Assembly: GCA_002825465.1 (NCBI GenBank)
Contig: PJER01000010.1
Span: 31,347 to 95,346 of the forward strand
Direction: 5' to 3'
Source: Candidatus Thorarchaeota archaeon MP8T_1
GTDB taxonomy: Archaea; Asgardarchaeota; Thorarchaeia; Thorarchaeales; Thorarchaeaceae
DNA length: 64,000 nucleotides
The translations under genes and the position numbers were made by a program. The notes under the pieces were generated by a model. That model worked only from the letters and a program-made list of their open reading frames with translations. It made no database searches and had not been told where the DNA came from. Of this stretch, positions 1 to 9,309 are shown piece by piece; position 1 is the stretch's first letter; each line of letters starts with the position of its first letter.

Positions 1-221
1 TTTACCATCTTCTCCACAAAGTCAACAACCTCTTTTCCTGTTTCAGCACGGAATTTATTCTCCTCGAACCAATTAGTGCGAGTCACATGGTCATAATTTG
101 GTGGAGCTAATGATTTACAAGAAGCCTGCCAAGATAGAAGATCAATCTTAGCTAATTTACCAACAACAAGATTTTCTATGTATTGCAATTGCTTCTTTGT
201 TAGTTTTGTTTTTTGAGCCAT
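1..221 (-). CDS. Hypothetical protein, 3' end outside the window
   Basis: The reading frame opens at an ATG (complement of 219-221) and runs off the left edge, giving 73 residues. The start MAQKTKLTKKQL is basic and is followed by an aromatic, charged stretch with no motif I recognise. The fragment contains no stop codon, which supports a real gene. The family cannot be named from the visible part. About 140 bases without a gene separate it from the next gene on the same strand. Confidence 0.5.
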   Translation of the reverse strand, partial: MAQKTKLTKKQLQYIENLVVGKLAKIDLLSWQASCKSLAPPNYDHVTRTNWFEENKFRAETGKEVVDFVEKMV

Positions 222-364
222 CTTACTCCTGCCCCCAGGTACACTAGATCGATTATTGGTCTGGTCTATAATTTAATGACTCAAAATCTGTATTAAACTA
301 CTAGAAACTACATTCTTTGATGGTACACTGCGAAAGAGGTCCTTTGTTGTTTGTATTCAAATTC

Positions 365-700
365 TCATTCGAGACCATGGTGCAAGTAATGATCCTTCTC
401 CTTTTTTGCACCAAAACTTCGAATACCCTCTGATTTAAGTTGGCTTTTGATTGCTCTTGCTTGGCCTTCAGAAATTTCTCCCTGTTTTGCCAGAAAGTCT
501 ACAATTTCATTTGCTTGGGCCAATGTATCACAACGTCGTATATAATCTACGACATCTGGAGTATACGCGACTGTTTCCTCTTCTTTGGATTCTTCGGACA
601 ATGTTCGGACACCATCTATTTGGAAGGTCTGTGTATTCCCTTCTTCAAGTTCTTTGCTTAGAGCCGGGAAGTTCCGTCGAAATTCCTCGTCTTCAGACAT
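365..700 (-). CDS. Small conserved archaeal protein, DUF2095-like
   Basis: A 111-residue acidic soluble protein. Its N-terminus (EEFRRNFPALSKELEEG followed by IDGVRT) resembles the archaeal DUF2095 family from memory, which has no assigned function. The second half (residues 55-95) is helical and ends in a basic KKEKDHYLHHG tail. There is no transmembrane segment or metal motif. It lies about 100 bases downstream of the radical SAM gene on the same strand, so it may share its transcript. Coding status is likely; the family name is tentative. Confidence 0.6.
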   Translation of the reverse strand: MSEDEEFRRNFPALSKELEEGNTQTFQIDGVRTLSEESKEEETVAYTPDVVDYIRRCDTLAQANEIVDFLAKQGEISEGQARAIKSQLKSEGIRSFGAKKEKDHYLHHGLE

Positions 701-799
701 TGATTTTCACCAGAAGCCCTTGGTCTTTGGACAATGGCTTCTTCACATGTAATTTCTGTAAGTTGACTTAAGAGGTTTACCAAGATGCCCATAGTTTTT

Positions 800-2335
800 C
801 TATTTGACCAAGTACGCCCATGGAAGTTCATTTGAGAGCCGGTCCGAGTTATTAGCAAGGGTCAAAAATGTCACTCCCACCTCTTTTTCCGCTCTTCTCC
901 AACCACCATGTCCTCCATATTCTGCAGCAAGCCGAATGACTCTTCCAAGGCTCTTATCTCCAATAGATAGTGCCGCTTGAATTCGTGCATCTCTCAGATC
1001 TAGAGTTTCTAGATACACACGTGGAATATTCTTTATACCTTCCTCGATGTGTTTGATTTTTTGTCGCAATACCTCAATCGTTGGCTGAGGTTCATTTTGC
1101 CATCTTGTTTGTGCTTTAGGAATGAAGGGGTTAACACTTGCAGTGACCTTCATACTAGTCTTTTGAGCGATGCTTCTAATCATCTCAACTGTATCTTCTA
1201 CATCTGTGTCAGTTTCCCCTGGTAGACCGATTATGAAGTACATCTTGAGTGCATTGTAGCCTGCAATTCCAGCCAGTTCTACAGCTCTCTCAATCTCTTC
1301 ATTCTTCAATCCCTTCCCCATCATTTTCCGTAATCTTGATGAACCCGTTTCGGGAGCTATGGTCAATGTCCGCTGATTTCCCTTTACTAGACATTCAAGG
1401 AGCCTTGGGGTTACAGAATCCGCGCGTAGTGATGGTACTGATACTTCAACATCTTGGTCGACAATCCAGCAGACAAGGTCTTCTAGTCCATCCATGTCTC
1501 CTAATGACGATCCTATCAATGATACTTTTCGGACCGGTGTATTTTCCAATCCATCTGTGACAATTTGCTTCAATCTACCTAAGGAACGAGTTCTCCGAGG
1601 ACGACAAACATGCCCTACTAAACAGAATTTGCACGAATGGCCACAACCACGAGTTACCTCCAGGAGAAACGATTTCCCAAAAACAGGTTCTAATTTTGAA
1701 TCTGCTTCTACATCAGGTATAATCTGTGCAACGGGATAGTCGAGAGAGTCAAGATCCTCTATGATATTGCGTCCTACATGTTCCTGTTTCGCAGATGGAA
1801 CGTATATCCCATGAAGTCCAGCAAGTCCTGCAATTGCTTCAGTTCGAGACTCTGCATCACGTATTATGTCAACTATCTCATGTACTATGAGGTCTCCTTC
1901 TCCTATGACAAAGGCATCGATGAAATCGATATAGGGTTCTGGATTTGCGCTCACAACAGGACCACCAACGATTACAATAGGATCATCTTCTGTTCGAGTC
2001 TCTCTTAATATTGGAATAGTTCCAATCTCTAGCATCTGAATTAGATTGAGAATGTCTTCTTCATAGGTTAAAGTAAAACCAACAATATGATTATCTCGGA
2101 GTCTTCTTCCGGTTTCCATAGATGATGCGGGAGACCGTGTTTGGTGCCTAAAATAACGCTCACATGATGTATCTTCTCGCTTGTTTAGAATTGAATAAAG
2201 AATCTGTAAAGCAAGACCCGTCATTCCTGCACGATATGTGGAGGGATAACAATATCCAAAGAGAACATCAACTCGGCTAGAGTCCTTCACCACTGCATTG
2301 AACTCTCTCACCGGTGCAGACGACAAAACATTCAC
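800..2335 (-). CDS. Radical SAM protein, archaeal COG1032-type
   Basis: A 511-residue radical SAM enzyme. The central CGHSCKFC motif is the CxxxCxxC ligand set for the [4Fe-4S] cluster that cleaves S-adenosylmethionine. A glycine-rich IIGLPGETDTD segment follows, as usual in the TIM-barrel core. Residues 1-200 resemble the B12-binding-like domain that precedes the barrel in this group, with VIVGGP and AFVIGEGD motifs. The substrate is unknown. The start is GTG, and its GTGA overlaps the TGA stop of the upstream sugar nucleotidylyltransferase gene, so the two are probably translationally coupled. Confidence 0.8.
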   Translation of the reverse strand: MNVLSSAPVREFNAVVKDSSRVDVLFGYCYPSTYRAGMTGLALQILYSILNKREDTSCERYFRHQTRSPASSMETGRRLRDNHIVGFTLTYEEDILNLIQMLEIGTIPILRETRTEDDPIVIVGGPVVSANPEPYIDFIDAFVIGEGDLIVHEIVDIIRDAESRTEAIAGLAGLHGIYVPSAKQEHVGRNIIEDLDSLDYPVAQIIPDVEADSKLEPVFGKSFLLEVTRGCGHSCKFCLVGHVCRPRRTRSLGRLKQIVTDGLENTPVRKVSLIGSSLGDMDGLEDLVCWIVDQDVEVSVPSLRADSVTPRLLECLVKGNQRTLTIAPETGSSRLRKMMGKGLKNEEIERAVELAGIAGYNALKMYFIIGLPGETDTDVEDTVEMIRSIAQKTSMKVTASVNPFIPKAQTRWQNEPQPTIEVLRQKIKHIEEGIKNIPRVYLETLDLRDARIQAALSIGDKSLGRVIRLAAEYGGHGGWRRAEKEVGVTFLTLANNSDRLSNELPWAYLVK

Positions 2336-3612
2336 TCTCTATCCAGATCTATGATTTTTTGGTCTTGTTTTGCAATCAGCATCTTGAAGGGTTCAATATC
2401 CCTATCAACAATAACACCGATTCCTGTTCTTGCTCCCTGATGTATCACAACTCCTGGTGATATCGAAGTACCAATGCCCGTCTTCACATTGTCCCCAATA
2501 ATGGCTCCGAGTTTCCGTCGTCCTGATGAAACACGTTTGCCTTTGATAGTGACACTGATGTTTCCATCATCGTGTCTTAGATTCGCAGTGATGGTTCCTG
2601 CTCCAAAATTAGACTCCCTTCCAATAATTGAGTCGCCTATATATGATAAGTGACCTACATTTGTTCCATCCATAATCATACTGTTCTTAATCTCGACAGC
2701 GTTTCCAATCTTCACTTTTCTTCCAATCACAGTATGTGCTCGAATGTAGCAATTTGGTCCTATGACAGAGTCTTCTCCTATCAATGCAGGTCCTTCAATA
2801 TATGCACCCGTCTTGATAATAGCCCCCTTTTTGACAATGGTCTCTCCTTTAATGACCGCCCCTTCTTCTACAGTCCCTTCAATTTTTCCGGGCATCTGAC
2901 TCAGAATCATCTTGTTTGCCTCTAGCAAGTCCCAAGGTTTTCCAATGTCTTGCCACCAAGAGGGTAGCGTGTATGCTCCGACGTTTCCATTCTCTATTAG
3001 CATAGTAATAGAGTCTGTTATTTCCAATTCTCCTCTTGGCGAAGGTTTCGTCTTCGCGATGGCATCCATGAGTGATTTACTAACTACGTATAGACCTGCA
3101 TTTACTAGATCACTGACCATCTCATCTTTTGCTGGTTTTTCAATCAATCTGACAGCCTTTCCACTCTCTACTTCCACAACACCATATGCGCTTGGATCAT
3201 CTACAGGTCTCACTGATAGAGTAAGGTCAAAGCCACCCTTTTCGTGATAAGCTATGACTCCCTCATAACTACCAGGTCCAAGCATTATGTCACCATTCAT
3301 CAGAACAGCAGAGTCATCTCCTATGAATTCTCTAGCATAACCAGCTGCATGAGCTGTCCCTCTTCTCTCTTCTTGATGGACAAAAGAAACAGTCAGATCT
3401 CCCCAATCGTGAGACTCTATTGCTTCACTAAGCTTCTCTTTATGATATCCATAGATGACAAGTACCTCAGTAATCCCTGCCTTCTGTAGAGCCTTTAACG
3501 TGTGAAAAATCAAAGGTTCTCCTGCAATCGGAAGTAGATGCTTTGGTTGATTTGCTGAGAGCGGTAACATCCTGGTGGAGTCACCTGCTGCCATTATGAC
3601 TGCCTTCTTCAT
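2332..3612 (-). CDS. Bifunctional sugar-1-phosphate nucleotidylyltransferase/acyltransferase
   Basis: A 426-residue GlmU-like protein. The N-terminal half has the nucleotidyltransferase signature AAGDSTRMLPL with K24 in QPKHLLP and the metal-binding MNGDIML. The C-terminal half (about 245-410) is a left-handed beta-helix of hexapeptide repeats (GEDSVIGPNCYIRAHTVIG) typical of archaeal acetyltransferase domains. Such enzymes make nucleotide sugars such as UDP-GlcNAc for glycan synthesis. Which sugar is used cannot be told from sequence. The gene is first of a two-gene unit with the downstream radical SAM gene. Confidence 0.85.
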   Translation of the reverse strand: MKKAVIMAAGDSTRMLPLSANQPKHLLPIAGEPLIFHTLKALQKAGITEVLVIYGYHKEKLSEAIESHDWGDLTVSFVHQEERRGTAHAAGYAREFIGDDSAVLMNGDIMLGPGSYEGVIAYHEKGGFDLTLSVRPVDDPSAYGVVEVESGKAVRLIEKPAKDEMVSDLVNAGLYVVSKSLMDAIAKTKPSPRGELEITDSITMLIENGNVGAYTLPSWWQDIGKPWDLLEANKMILSQMPGKIEGTVEEGAVIKGETIVKKGAIIKTGAYIEGPALIGEDSVIGPNCYIRAHTVIGRKVKIGNAVEIKNSMIMDGTNVGHLSYIGDSIIGRESNFGAGTITANLRHDDGNISVTIKGKRVSSGRRKLGAIIGDNVKTGIGTSISPGVVIHQGARTGIGVIVDRDIEPFKMLIAKQDQKIIDLDRE

Positions 3613-3913
3613 TATGAGTCACCATTCTCCTATGTTCTGTTACATTAAAGGCTTTGGAGATTCAATGAATGTACTCTAATTACCCTCTCTGATGTGACTT
3701 TCACCACAAAAATTGAAGAAAATACGAAACCCTCTTAAAATGCCTCTATTAACGCCGTTAATTATCGCGGTGGTAGACCGCGTTACAACATCCAGAAACT
3801 GCGATAAATTAATAAGCAACTTTGTAAGACAAATAATCGTTTGATTTAGGCAATTTCTCTATGATGTGCCTGAATCAAGAATAAACCAACAATAAAGGGA
3901 AGGTAATCATAAA
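3613..3913. other. Divergent intergenic region with promoter-like sequence
   Basis: These 301 bases between divergent genes hold no reading frame I can support. A short inverted repeat (cgcggt at 3766-3771, accgcg at 3777-3782) sits in the middle. An AT-rich aaattaataa stretch near 3806-3815 is a plausible TATA element for the rightward gene at 3914. Confidence 0.4.
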
Positions 3914-4159
3914 ATGATGAGTGACATCGAACTTCAAGAAGAGCTCAAGAGCATGAAGCTCACTAAGAGCCAGATGATTGTCTTAGACATTCTTAGACAC
4001 AGTGGTCAAGACGGCGTAACACCAAAACAGCTTCTTGACAAGGTTTCTTTTGCACCAAGGACAGTCAGATACGCACTTCGAAAACTTCTGAAGAAACGAC
4101 TAATCAAGCGTGTACCCTGTCTACAGGACATGCGCCAATGGATCTACGTACCAGCATAA
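3914..4159 (+). CDS. Small winged-helix DNA-binding protein
   Basis: An 81-residue protein made almost entirely of a winged helix-turn-helix: LTKSQMIVLDILRHSG, then TPKQLLDKVSFAPRTVRYALRKLLKKRLIKR (recognition helix) and a short wing ending in QWIYVPA. It is MarR/MTH313-like in layout but lacks dimerisation helices. It is probably a transcription regulator. The start ATGATG has gggaagg 12-17 bases upstream. A strong stem-loop follows the gene. Confidence 0.75.
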   Translation: MMSDIELQEELKSMKLTKSQMIVLDILRHSGQDGVTPKQLLDKVSFAPRTVRYALRKLLKKRLIKRVPCLQDMRQWIYVPA

Positions 4160-4185
4160 TTTCTGTACGTAGAATGAAATTTGAT

Positions 4186-4230
4186 GAATCGACACTAGTA
4201 GCCTTTTTGGCTATTAGATGTCGTGGATTC
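4186..4230 (+). other. Long imperfect stem-loop with a T-rich loop
   Basis: The arm 4186-4203 (gaatc, gaca, ctagtagcc) pairs with 4209-4230 (ggctattag, tgtc, gattc) with two small bulges around a TTTTT loop. It sits 26 bases after the preceding stop and about 28 bases before the ribosome binding site of the next gene. It may end the first transcript or be part of the second gene's leader. Confidence 0.5.
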
Positions 4231-4272
4231 ATACTATCTAAAATTTAAGAACTCGGATGGGAGGCACATAAT

Positions 4273-4959
4273 CTGCAGGGCTCAACTCCGTTAGATACAC
4301 TAAAGATTCTTACCGGCGATCAAGCTATTGAAGCATACAAAGCACTGAGTGACGAAAACAGGCGACAAATTCTCCATGCATTGAGAGCCCGAAAGATGTC
4401 TACTTCGGAATTAGTTGAATTTCTCTCAGCTCAAGATCCAAATAAGGAAGTCAAACCCCAGACGGTTCGTTATCATATCAAAGAACTTGAAAAGTGTGGC
4501 TTGATAACTCAGGACGGCTATGAACCAGCAGGCAACGGTGATAGCCATATTATGCAAAAGCTCTGGCGTGCTACAGCTGAAAATGTGTTTATCACAACTG
4601 GTGATATGGATGGGCTGCCAGAGAGAAATGGATATGATCTTGACAAAACCCTGGATATCATTTCCACTATGCGTGAACTTGGATTAGTCTTCAACAATGA
4701 GGATGAAGTACAAGGGATTGCAAATGATTTCACAAAACGAGATAAGTTATACAAGGCTGGACTCGAATTAGCCAAAGAGAATCTACGAGATGCCTGTGTA
4801 ATAGATCCTTTACTATATGTTCTCTTTCGCAGGATTCTCAGCGTAGTCCGTTTACGTGACAAGGACTATCAAGAATATTGGGAAGTCAGCAGGAAAATAA
4901 CTGATGCGCTTAGAGAAGCCTATCGTCGAGGCGAAGGCAAGAATCCCAAGGTATATTGA
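4273..4959 (+). CDS. ArsR-type helix-turn-helix regulator, non-canonical start
   Basis: The conserved ArsR-type helix ALSDENRRQILHALRAR begins upstream of the only TTG/ATG starts in the frame (TTG at 4381). The frame is open back to a stop at 4246-4248 and contains no ATG, GTG or TTG there. A gggagg ribosome site at 4259-4264 is 8 bases before an in-frame CTG at 4273, which I take as the start, giving 228 residues. After the winged helix (to about residue 100) comes a helical domain that may bind an effector. A conservative call would start at 4381 and cut the DNA-binding helix. Confidence 0.65.
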   Translation: MQGSTPLDTLKILTGDQAIEAYKALSDENRRQILHALRARKMSTSELVEFLSAQDPNKEVKPQTVRYHIKELEKCGLITQDGYEPAGNGDSHIMQKLWRATAENVFITTGDMDGLPERNGYDLDKTLDIISTMRELGLVFNNEDEVQGIANDFTKRDKLYKAGLELAKENLRDACVIDPLLYVLFRRILSVVRLRDKDYQEYWEVSRKITDALREAYRRGEGKNPKVY

Positions 4960-4963
4960 AATA

Positions 4964-7276
4964 TCACATATTCTCTTCTTTGAATGCTGGATATTTGCTT
5001 TCTAAGAGACGCTTTATTCGACCTGCAATTTTTGGCCCTACTCCTTTCACTTGCTGTAGTTCCTTTTCTCCACTCGAGAAGATTTTCTGAAGAGTTCCAA
5101 ACTCTGATAGTAGAGCTCGGGAGGTCACGGTATCTACACCAGGAAATCCAGAGAGAATATACTCGAGTGTATCTGCATCTGTTCCTTTACTTTCTCCAGA
5201 CCTTGTCCGAAGTGGTTTGTTAGATGTTATCTGTTCAAGATGCGCAATACGATACAATACATTAGCTGTTTCTTCTGCATTCCTTGTCCAAATAATTGGA
5301 ACCTGTATTCGGATTGCAATTGATGCCAATGCTCCATAGATTGATGCTGGATTCACAGCACGCAATCCAATAATCTGCTCTCCCTCAATGATAAGGACAG
5401 GTCGACGATATGCGGAGCGGAGCGCGCTTAATTGAACAAATAGGCGTCCATCAATTAGGGACTGTATGAAGTCCATGGATTCCTTTCTCTCCACAGCAAC
5501 ATCTTCTGAAGCAATATAGTCTCCAATCTCTAGACTCTCACCAGAAAGTTGCACATCCAATCGAGCTAACTCCCTAGCTACTCCTGTAGGAAGTTCCCTT
5601 GAATCAACAATCAGTCTGATCTTATCATCTGTCTTAGTAGGAGCCATCCTCGTTAGAGGATCAGAGTCTTCCTGAGGTTCATCGCTAACAAATTCCTCAA
5701 GGCTTGTCTGTTTTTCCTTTTCAGTATCTTCTGCCTCTTCAAGTGCTTTTGGCATCTTCTTCAATTTACTCATCACGCTCCAGTGATAGAACTCATCATG
5801 AGTTTCTCTTGCAACAAATATCACAACCCTACCAGGTGTACGTCGCCCAGTTCTTCCTTTACGTTGAATATATGGGACAACTGAGGGCACACAATCATAG
5901 AAAATCACTAAATTGCATTCAGGGATATCCAATCCCTCTTCACCAACCTGTGTAGCGACAAGAATATTGAACTCATTATTTCTGAATCCCTCAAGAACTT
6001 CTACCTGCTTTTTCTGACTAAACCCTTTATCAGCACCCCGAGAACTCTGTCCTACGAATCTACTAACTCGTGCATCATCTAATTGATTCAAGGTCTCAGT
6101 GACCTCAACAGCCGTATCTCGGAATCGTGTGAAGATTAGAATTCTAGAGTCCAAGTCGATTGAGAGTTGGTCACTTACAATCTCAAGAAGCGCATCTGCC
6201 TTTGGGTGTCTATGACCCTTTTCAATCAAAGCATTAAGTAACGATTCAAACTGCTGGAATTCTGCCTTTGAAATTAGATCCTTCACACCTTTCGAAGTCT
6301 TCTTGTTTCGAATCTCTTCATATATTCCCTGAATATATCGTTGAGTGGGCGTTAAACCCTGTGTACCTACAAACTCTAGAAGATGTACTGTTCTCAAAAG
6401 CGCAGTTAGATTCCTAATGACAAAGAATAATCCTCTAGGAGGTTTGGTGTAGGTTCCTATCTCTTTTCTAACAGCACTCTGAGTTCTAAGTATCTCGTTG
6501 CGTGTCAGTCTTCTTGCTTCAGGAAGTCTATATCCGTGCTCCACTACTGGTTCTCTATAATCATTCATAATAGAATACAGAATATCTCGGAGTACTTCAA
6601 TCTCAGGAGGTAGTCTGATATAATGAACTTGCGAGTCTACTGAAACAATATACTCTCTTACATCTCTGCTTGACTCATTTCTTACTTCAACATGTGAAAG
6701 TCTGAGATTTTCACACACTGTCTTGATATGTTCTGCTTGATGTCCAGGTGAAGCAGTCAGTCCTAAGGAACGAACGTTCTTACCGTCTCGCTCATACAAT
6801 TCTGCAACAAAGGTATAAGCATAATTTCCCACTCCTCTATGCGCTTCATCAAATACGATTAATGAAACCTCAGATAAATCATAACTACTTTGAACCAGAT
6901 CATTTTGAAGTGCCTGCGGAGTCATAACAATAACTCGGGCATCTTGCCAAGTATTTTTTCTAGTTTCTGGAGAGTCTTGGCCTGTAAGACAAACAACAAG
7001 ATCCTCTTTCAAATCAAGAACCCTACTGAGATATCTTGCCTGTTGATCAACAAGTGGTCTTGATGGAGCAAGGAATAGTACTTTTGATTCTGGAAATTCG
7101 ACCAAACGTTTTGCAGCAACTAATGCTGCAATCACAGTCTTACCTAAACCTGTGCTTAAGACTATCATTGTGTTCCTTTGCGCTGCAATTTCTGCAAGAT
7201 TCACCTGATACGACCTGTAGTCCACTGAATTCTTCTTTATCAGTGGAATATCTACGAATTTCTCAGTTGATGTCAT
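4964..7276 (-). CDS. hef: Hef helicase/flap nuclease (XPF/FANCM family)
   Basis: A 770-residue archaeal Hef. The N-terminal superfamily 2 helicase has Walker A STGLGKT (near residue 42), DEAH box FDEAHRG, and a C-terminal motor ending in QRKGRTGR. The C-terminal XPF nuclease domain has GDYIASEDVAVERKESMDF, matching the ERKxxxD active site, followed by tandem helix-hairpin-helix motifs (near GFPGVDTVTSRALLSEFG and VKGVGPKIAG). The enzyme remodels stalled replication forks and cuts branched DNA. The helicase and nuclease active-site motifs are intact. It converges with the ArsR-like gene. Confidence 0.93.
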   Translation of the reverse strand: MTSTEKFVDIPLIKKNSVDYRSYQVNLAEIAAQRNTMIVLSTGLGKTVIAALVAAKRLVEFPESKVLFLAPSRPLVDQQARYLSRVLDLKEDLVVCLTGQDSPETRKNTWQDARVIVMTPQALQNDLVQSSYDLSEVSLIVFDEAHRGVGNYAYTFVAELYERDGKNVRSLGLTASPGHQAEHIKTVCENLRLSHVEVRNESSRDVREYIVSVDSQVHYIRLPPEIEVLRDILYSIMNDYREPVVEHGYRLPEARRLTRNEILRTQSAVRKEIGTYTKPPRGLFFVIRNLTALLRTVHLLEFVGTQGLTPTQRYIQGIYEEIRNKKTSKGVKDLISKAEFQQFESLLNALIEKGHRHPKADALLEIVSDQLSIDLDSRILIFTRFRDTAVEVTETLNQLDDARVSRFVGQSSRGADKGFSQKKQVEVLEGFRNNEFNILVATQVGEEGLDIPECNLVIFYDCVPSVVPYIQRKGRTGRRTPGRVVIFVARETHDEFYHWSVMSKLKKMPKALEEAEDTEKEKQTSLEEFVSDEPQEDSDPLTRMAPTKTDDKIRLIVDSRELPTGVARELARLDVQLSGESLEIGDYIASEDVAVERKESMDFIQSLIDGRLFVQLSALRSAYRRPVLIIEGEQIIGLRAVNPASIYGALASIAIRIQVPIIWTRNAEETANVLYRIAHLEQITSNKPLRTRSGESKGTDADTLEYILSGFPGVDTVTSRALLSEFGTLQKIFSSGEKELQQVKGVGPKIAGRIKRLLESKYPAFKEENM

Positions 7277-7314
7277 ATCAGAGCCTCTGAATGTAGGATT
7301 TCTCGCACATATTT

Positions 7315-7340
7315 GATAGTACTCACTGTAAAAAGCCTCC
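7315..7340. repeat. Copy 1 of a 26-base intergenic repeat
   Basis: The sequence gatagtactcactgtaaaa plus agcctcc recurs at 8836-8861 with two differences. This copy lies in the divergent spacer between hef and the amidohydrolase gene. I see no third copy. Confidence 0.5.
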
Positions 7341-7498
7341 TACAGAGATTTTACATTTTGTATAAAATCCACAATTACGAGAGATGTTAGATGTTCAAGA
7401 ATAGGTTTGTTTCAAATTACGGAGGGATCTCTTTTTTCACATACCTTTAAAGAATTGATTTTCACCTTCAATCTAAGTACACTTGGGAGCCAATCTAG

Positions 7499-8764
7499 TT
7501 GACAGATGCATACAAGGTTTTGATCGGTGGAACATTAATTGATGGAACGGGTGATGAACCACTGAAGAATGCGATAGTGGTCATCAAGAACTCAAGGATT
7601 GTTGATATTGGTAAAGAAGGCGATATTGAAATTCCGCCAGAATCCAACATCATTAGAGTAGATGGTTGCACTATCACTCCTGGGTTAATTGATGCACATC
7701 TCCATTTTACTGGAACACGATCACGCGATATGATGGAATGGATTCTTGAAACAAATCCAGCTCTAAGAGCGCTCCGAATTGCTGCAGATGCAAAAGCTTT
7801 GCTTCAGGCAGGATATACCGCAGTAAGATGTTGCGGTTCTACAATTGCTATTGCTCTCAAACAGGCTATTGAAGAAGGAACCACTGTAGGGCCACGAATA
7901 ATGGCATCTCGTCAGATGATTACTCGTACAGGAGGACATGAACTCCATTCAGTTCCGAAACACTGGATGAAAGAAGCGGGAGTGACTAGATTGGCTGATG
8001 GTGTCGATGATTGCTGTCTTGCAGTCCGTGAACAACTCAGAGGTGGTGCAGACTTCATCAAAATATGTACGGGTGTATGGGGTGAGAGTAAACGATTTCC
8101 ATATGCAAATCCAGACTACTCCAAGGAAGAAATCGCAGTTTTGGTTGAAGAAGCACATAGAACAGGAGTACGTATCGCATCTCATGCACTTGGTAAAGAA
8201 GGAATTCTTCGAGCAGTAGAAGCTGGTGTAGATACAATTGAACATGGACGTGAATTAGATGAAGAGGTCTGCAAGATGATGGTAAAGAACAACGTGATTT
8301 TAGTACCAACACTTGCTGCAACCATCCTTAAAGAAAAAGATCGAGCTACAGAAACAGACCCGAAGTGGATAGATGCATATGCACCAGGTAATTTGGAACA
8401 AATGAATGAAGACACCTATAATGCCGTCAAGCTGGCGTATGCATCAGGAGTTAAGATTGCAGCTGGTAGCGATATAACTGGAGCTCCACTATTCGGAGGA
8501 TATCTAATGGGTAATAATGCCGTTGAATTGGAGTATTTAACTCGCTGTGGGCTTAGTCCGATGGAGGCCCTAATGGCTGCTACAAAGATAGGGGCTGAAG
8601 CTTTAGGTCTACTTGATACGATTGGAACGATTGAATCTGGTAAACTGGCAGACATCTTAGTAATAGATGGGAATCCTTTGGAGGATGTTAAAATTCTACA
8701 GAATATTAATGCAATTAGAATGGTAATCAAGAGTGGAGATATTGTTGTAGACCGAAATAAGTAA
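7499..8764 (+). CDS. Amidohydrolase, imidazolonepropionase/prolidase-like
   Basis: A 421-residue metal-dependent hydrolase of the amidohydrolase superfamily. PGLIDAHLHF supplies the HxH metal ligands, FIKICTG the probable carboxylated lysine, ASHALG and DTIEHG the further histidines, and AAGSDITG the catalytic aspartate. The C-terminal GTIESGKLADILVIDGNPLED is the small beta domain typical of the family. It resembles archaeal enzymes annotated as Xaa-Pro dipeptidase or imidazolonepropionase-like, but the substrate is open. The start is TTG; no ATG lies near the expected N-terminus. Confidence 0.85.
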   Translation: MTDAYKVLIGGTLIDGTGDEPLKNAIVVIKNSRIVDIGKEGDIEIPPESNIIRVDGCTITPGLIDAHLHFTGTRSRDMMEWILETNPALRALRIAADAKALLQAGYTAVRCCGSTIAIALKQAIEEGTTVGPRIMASRQMITRTGGHELHSVPKHWMKEAGVTRLADGVDDCCLAVREQLRGGADFIKICTGVWGESKRFPYANPDYSKEEIAVLVEEAHRTGVRIASHALGKEGILRAVEAGVDTIEHGRELDEEVCKMMVKNNVILVPTLAATILKEKDRATETDPKWIDAYAPGNLEQMNEDTYNAVKLAYASGVKIAAGSDITGAPLFGGYLMGNNAVELEYLTRCGLSPMEALMAATKIGAEALGLLDTIGTIESGKLADILVIDGNPLEDVKILQNINAIRMVIKSGDIVVDRNK

Positions 8765-8835
8765 TGAAGCAATTCCTATCCACATGGAAAATACCTTTCC
8801 AGTACTCAATATCTATCAAAAAATAGTACCTAGAT

Positions 8836-8861
8836 GATAATACTCACTGTAAAAAGGCTCC
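8836..8861. repeat. Copy 2 of a 26-base intergenic repeat
   Basis: Near-identical to 7315-7340. Its last six bases (ggctcc, 8856-8861) are complementary to ggagcc at 8885-8890, which overlaps the ribosome binding site of the next gene. Confidence 0.5.
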
Positions 8862-8898
8862 ATCAAATAATCAATACAGGACAAGGAGCCTAGATGAG

Positions 8899-9240
8899 AT
8901 GACTGCTACAACAAAAGAACCTATGGCAAGTATTGAAGCTGAACTCTATGAGCTAAGCATGCCCGGTAGACTGATTGGAAAAGAGGTTTTAGATAATAGA
9001 GCCAGGCGGATCGGTATTGTAAGAAGCATTAGAATAGCTCTCCATCCAACTCGTTCTGAACTCATCGTGAAAGGCGCGGAAGTAGAGTTTCCGGTAGATT
9101 TCGCAAAAGTTGATGCTGTTGGTACTGTAGTCCAACTAAACTCCGTAGTGAAAGATGCAGAGGAAATCGAGGTCCATGACGTCATCAGACTACAAAAAGA
9201 GGTCTTGGATGATATCAAATCATACCTTGGTGCTCGATAG
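8899..9240 (+). CDS. PRC-barrel-like small protein
   Basis: A 113-residue soluble protein. The segment GRLIGKEVLDNRARRIGIVRSIRIALHP followed by ELIVKGAEVEFPVDFAKVDAVG fits a PRC-barrel, the small beta-barrel found in archaeal CdvA and RNA-metabolism proteins. The C-terminus is a short amphipathic helix. The start ATG at 8899 is preceded by aaggag at 8883-8888. The specific role is unknown. Confidence 0.65.
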   Translation: MTATTKEPMASIEAELYELSMPGRLIGKEVLDNRARRIGIVRSIRIALHPTRSELIVKGAEVEFPVDFAKVDAVGTVVQLNSVVKDAEEIEVHDVIRLQKEVLDDIKSYLGAR

Positions 9241-9309
9241 GATTAGTCCGGACCGTTTCGAAGGGTTAATAGTGTCAAATGTACCTCTTTCACATCCGGA
9301 GGTACAATT

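Noticed and set aside
658..858. 66-codon reverse frame across the start of the DUF2095-like gene
   Set aside because: It overlaps both neighbouring genes and has no motif or ribosome site.
7949..8321. Overlapping reverse frames inside the amidohydrolase gene
   Set aside because: They are shadows of the coding strand with cysteine/serine-rich nonsense translations.
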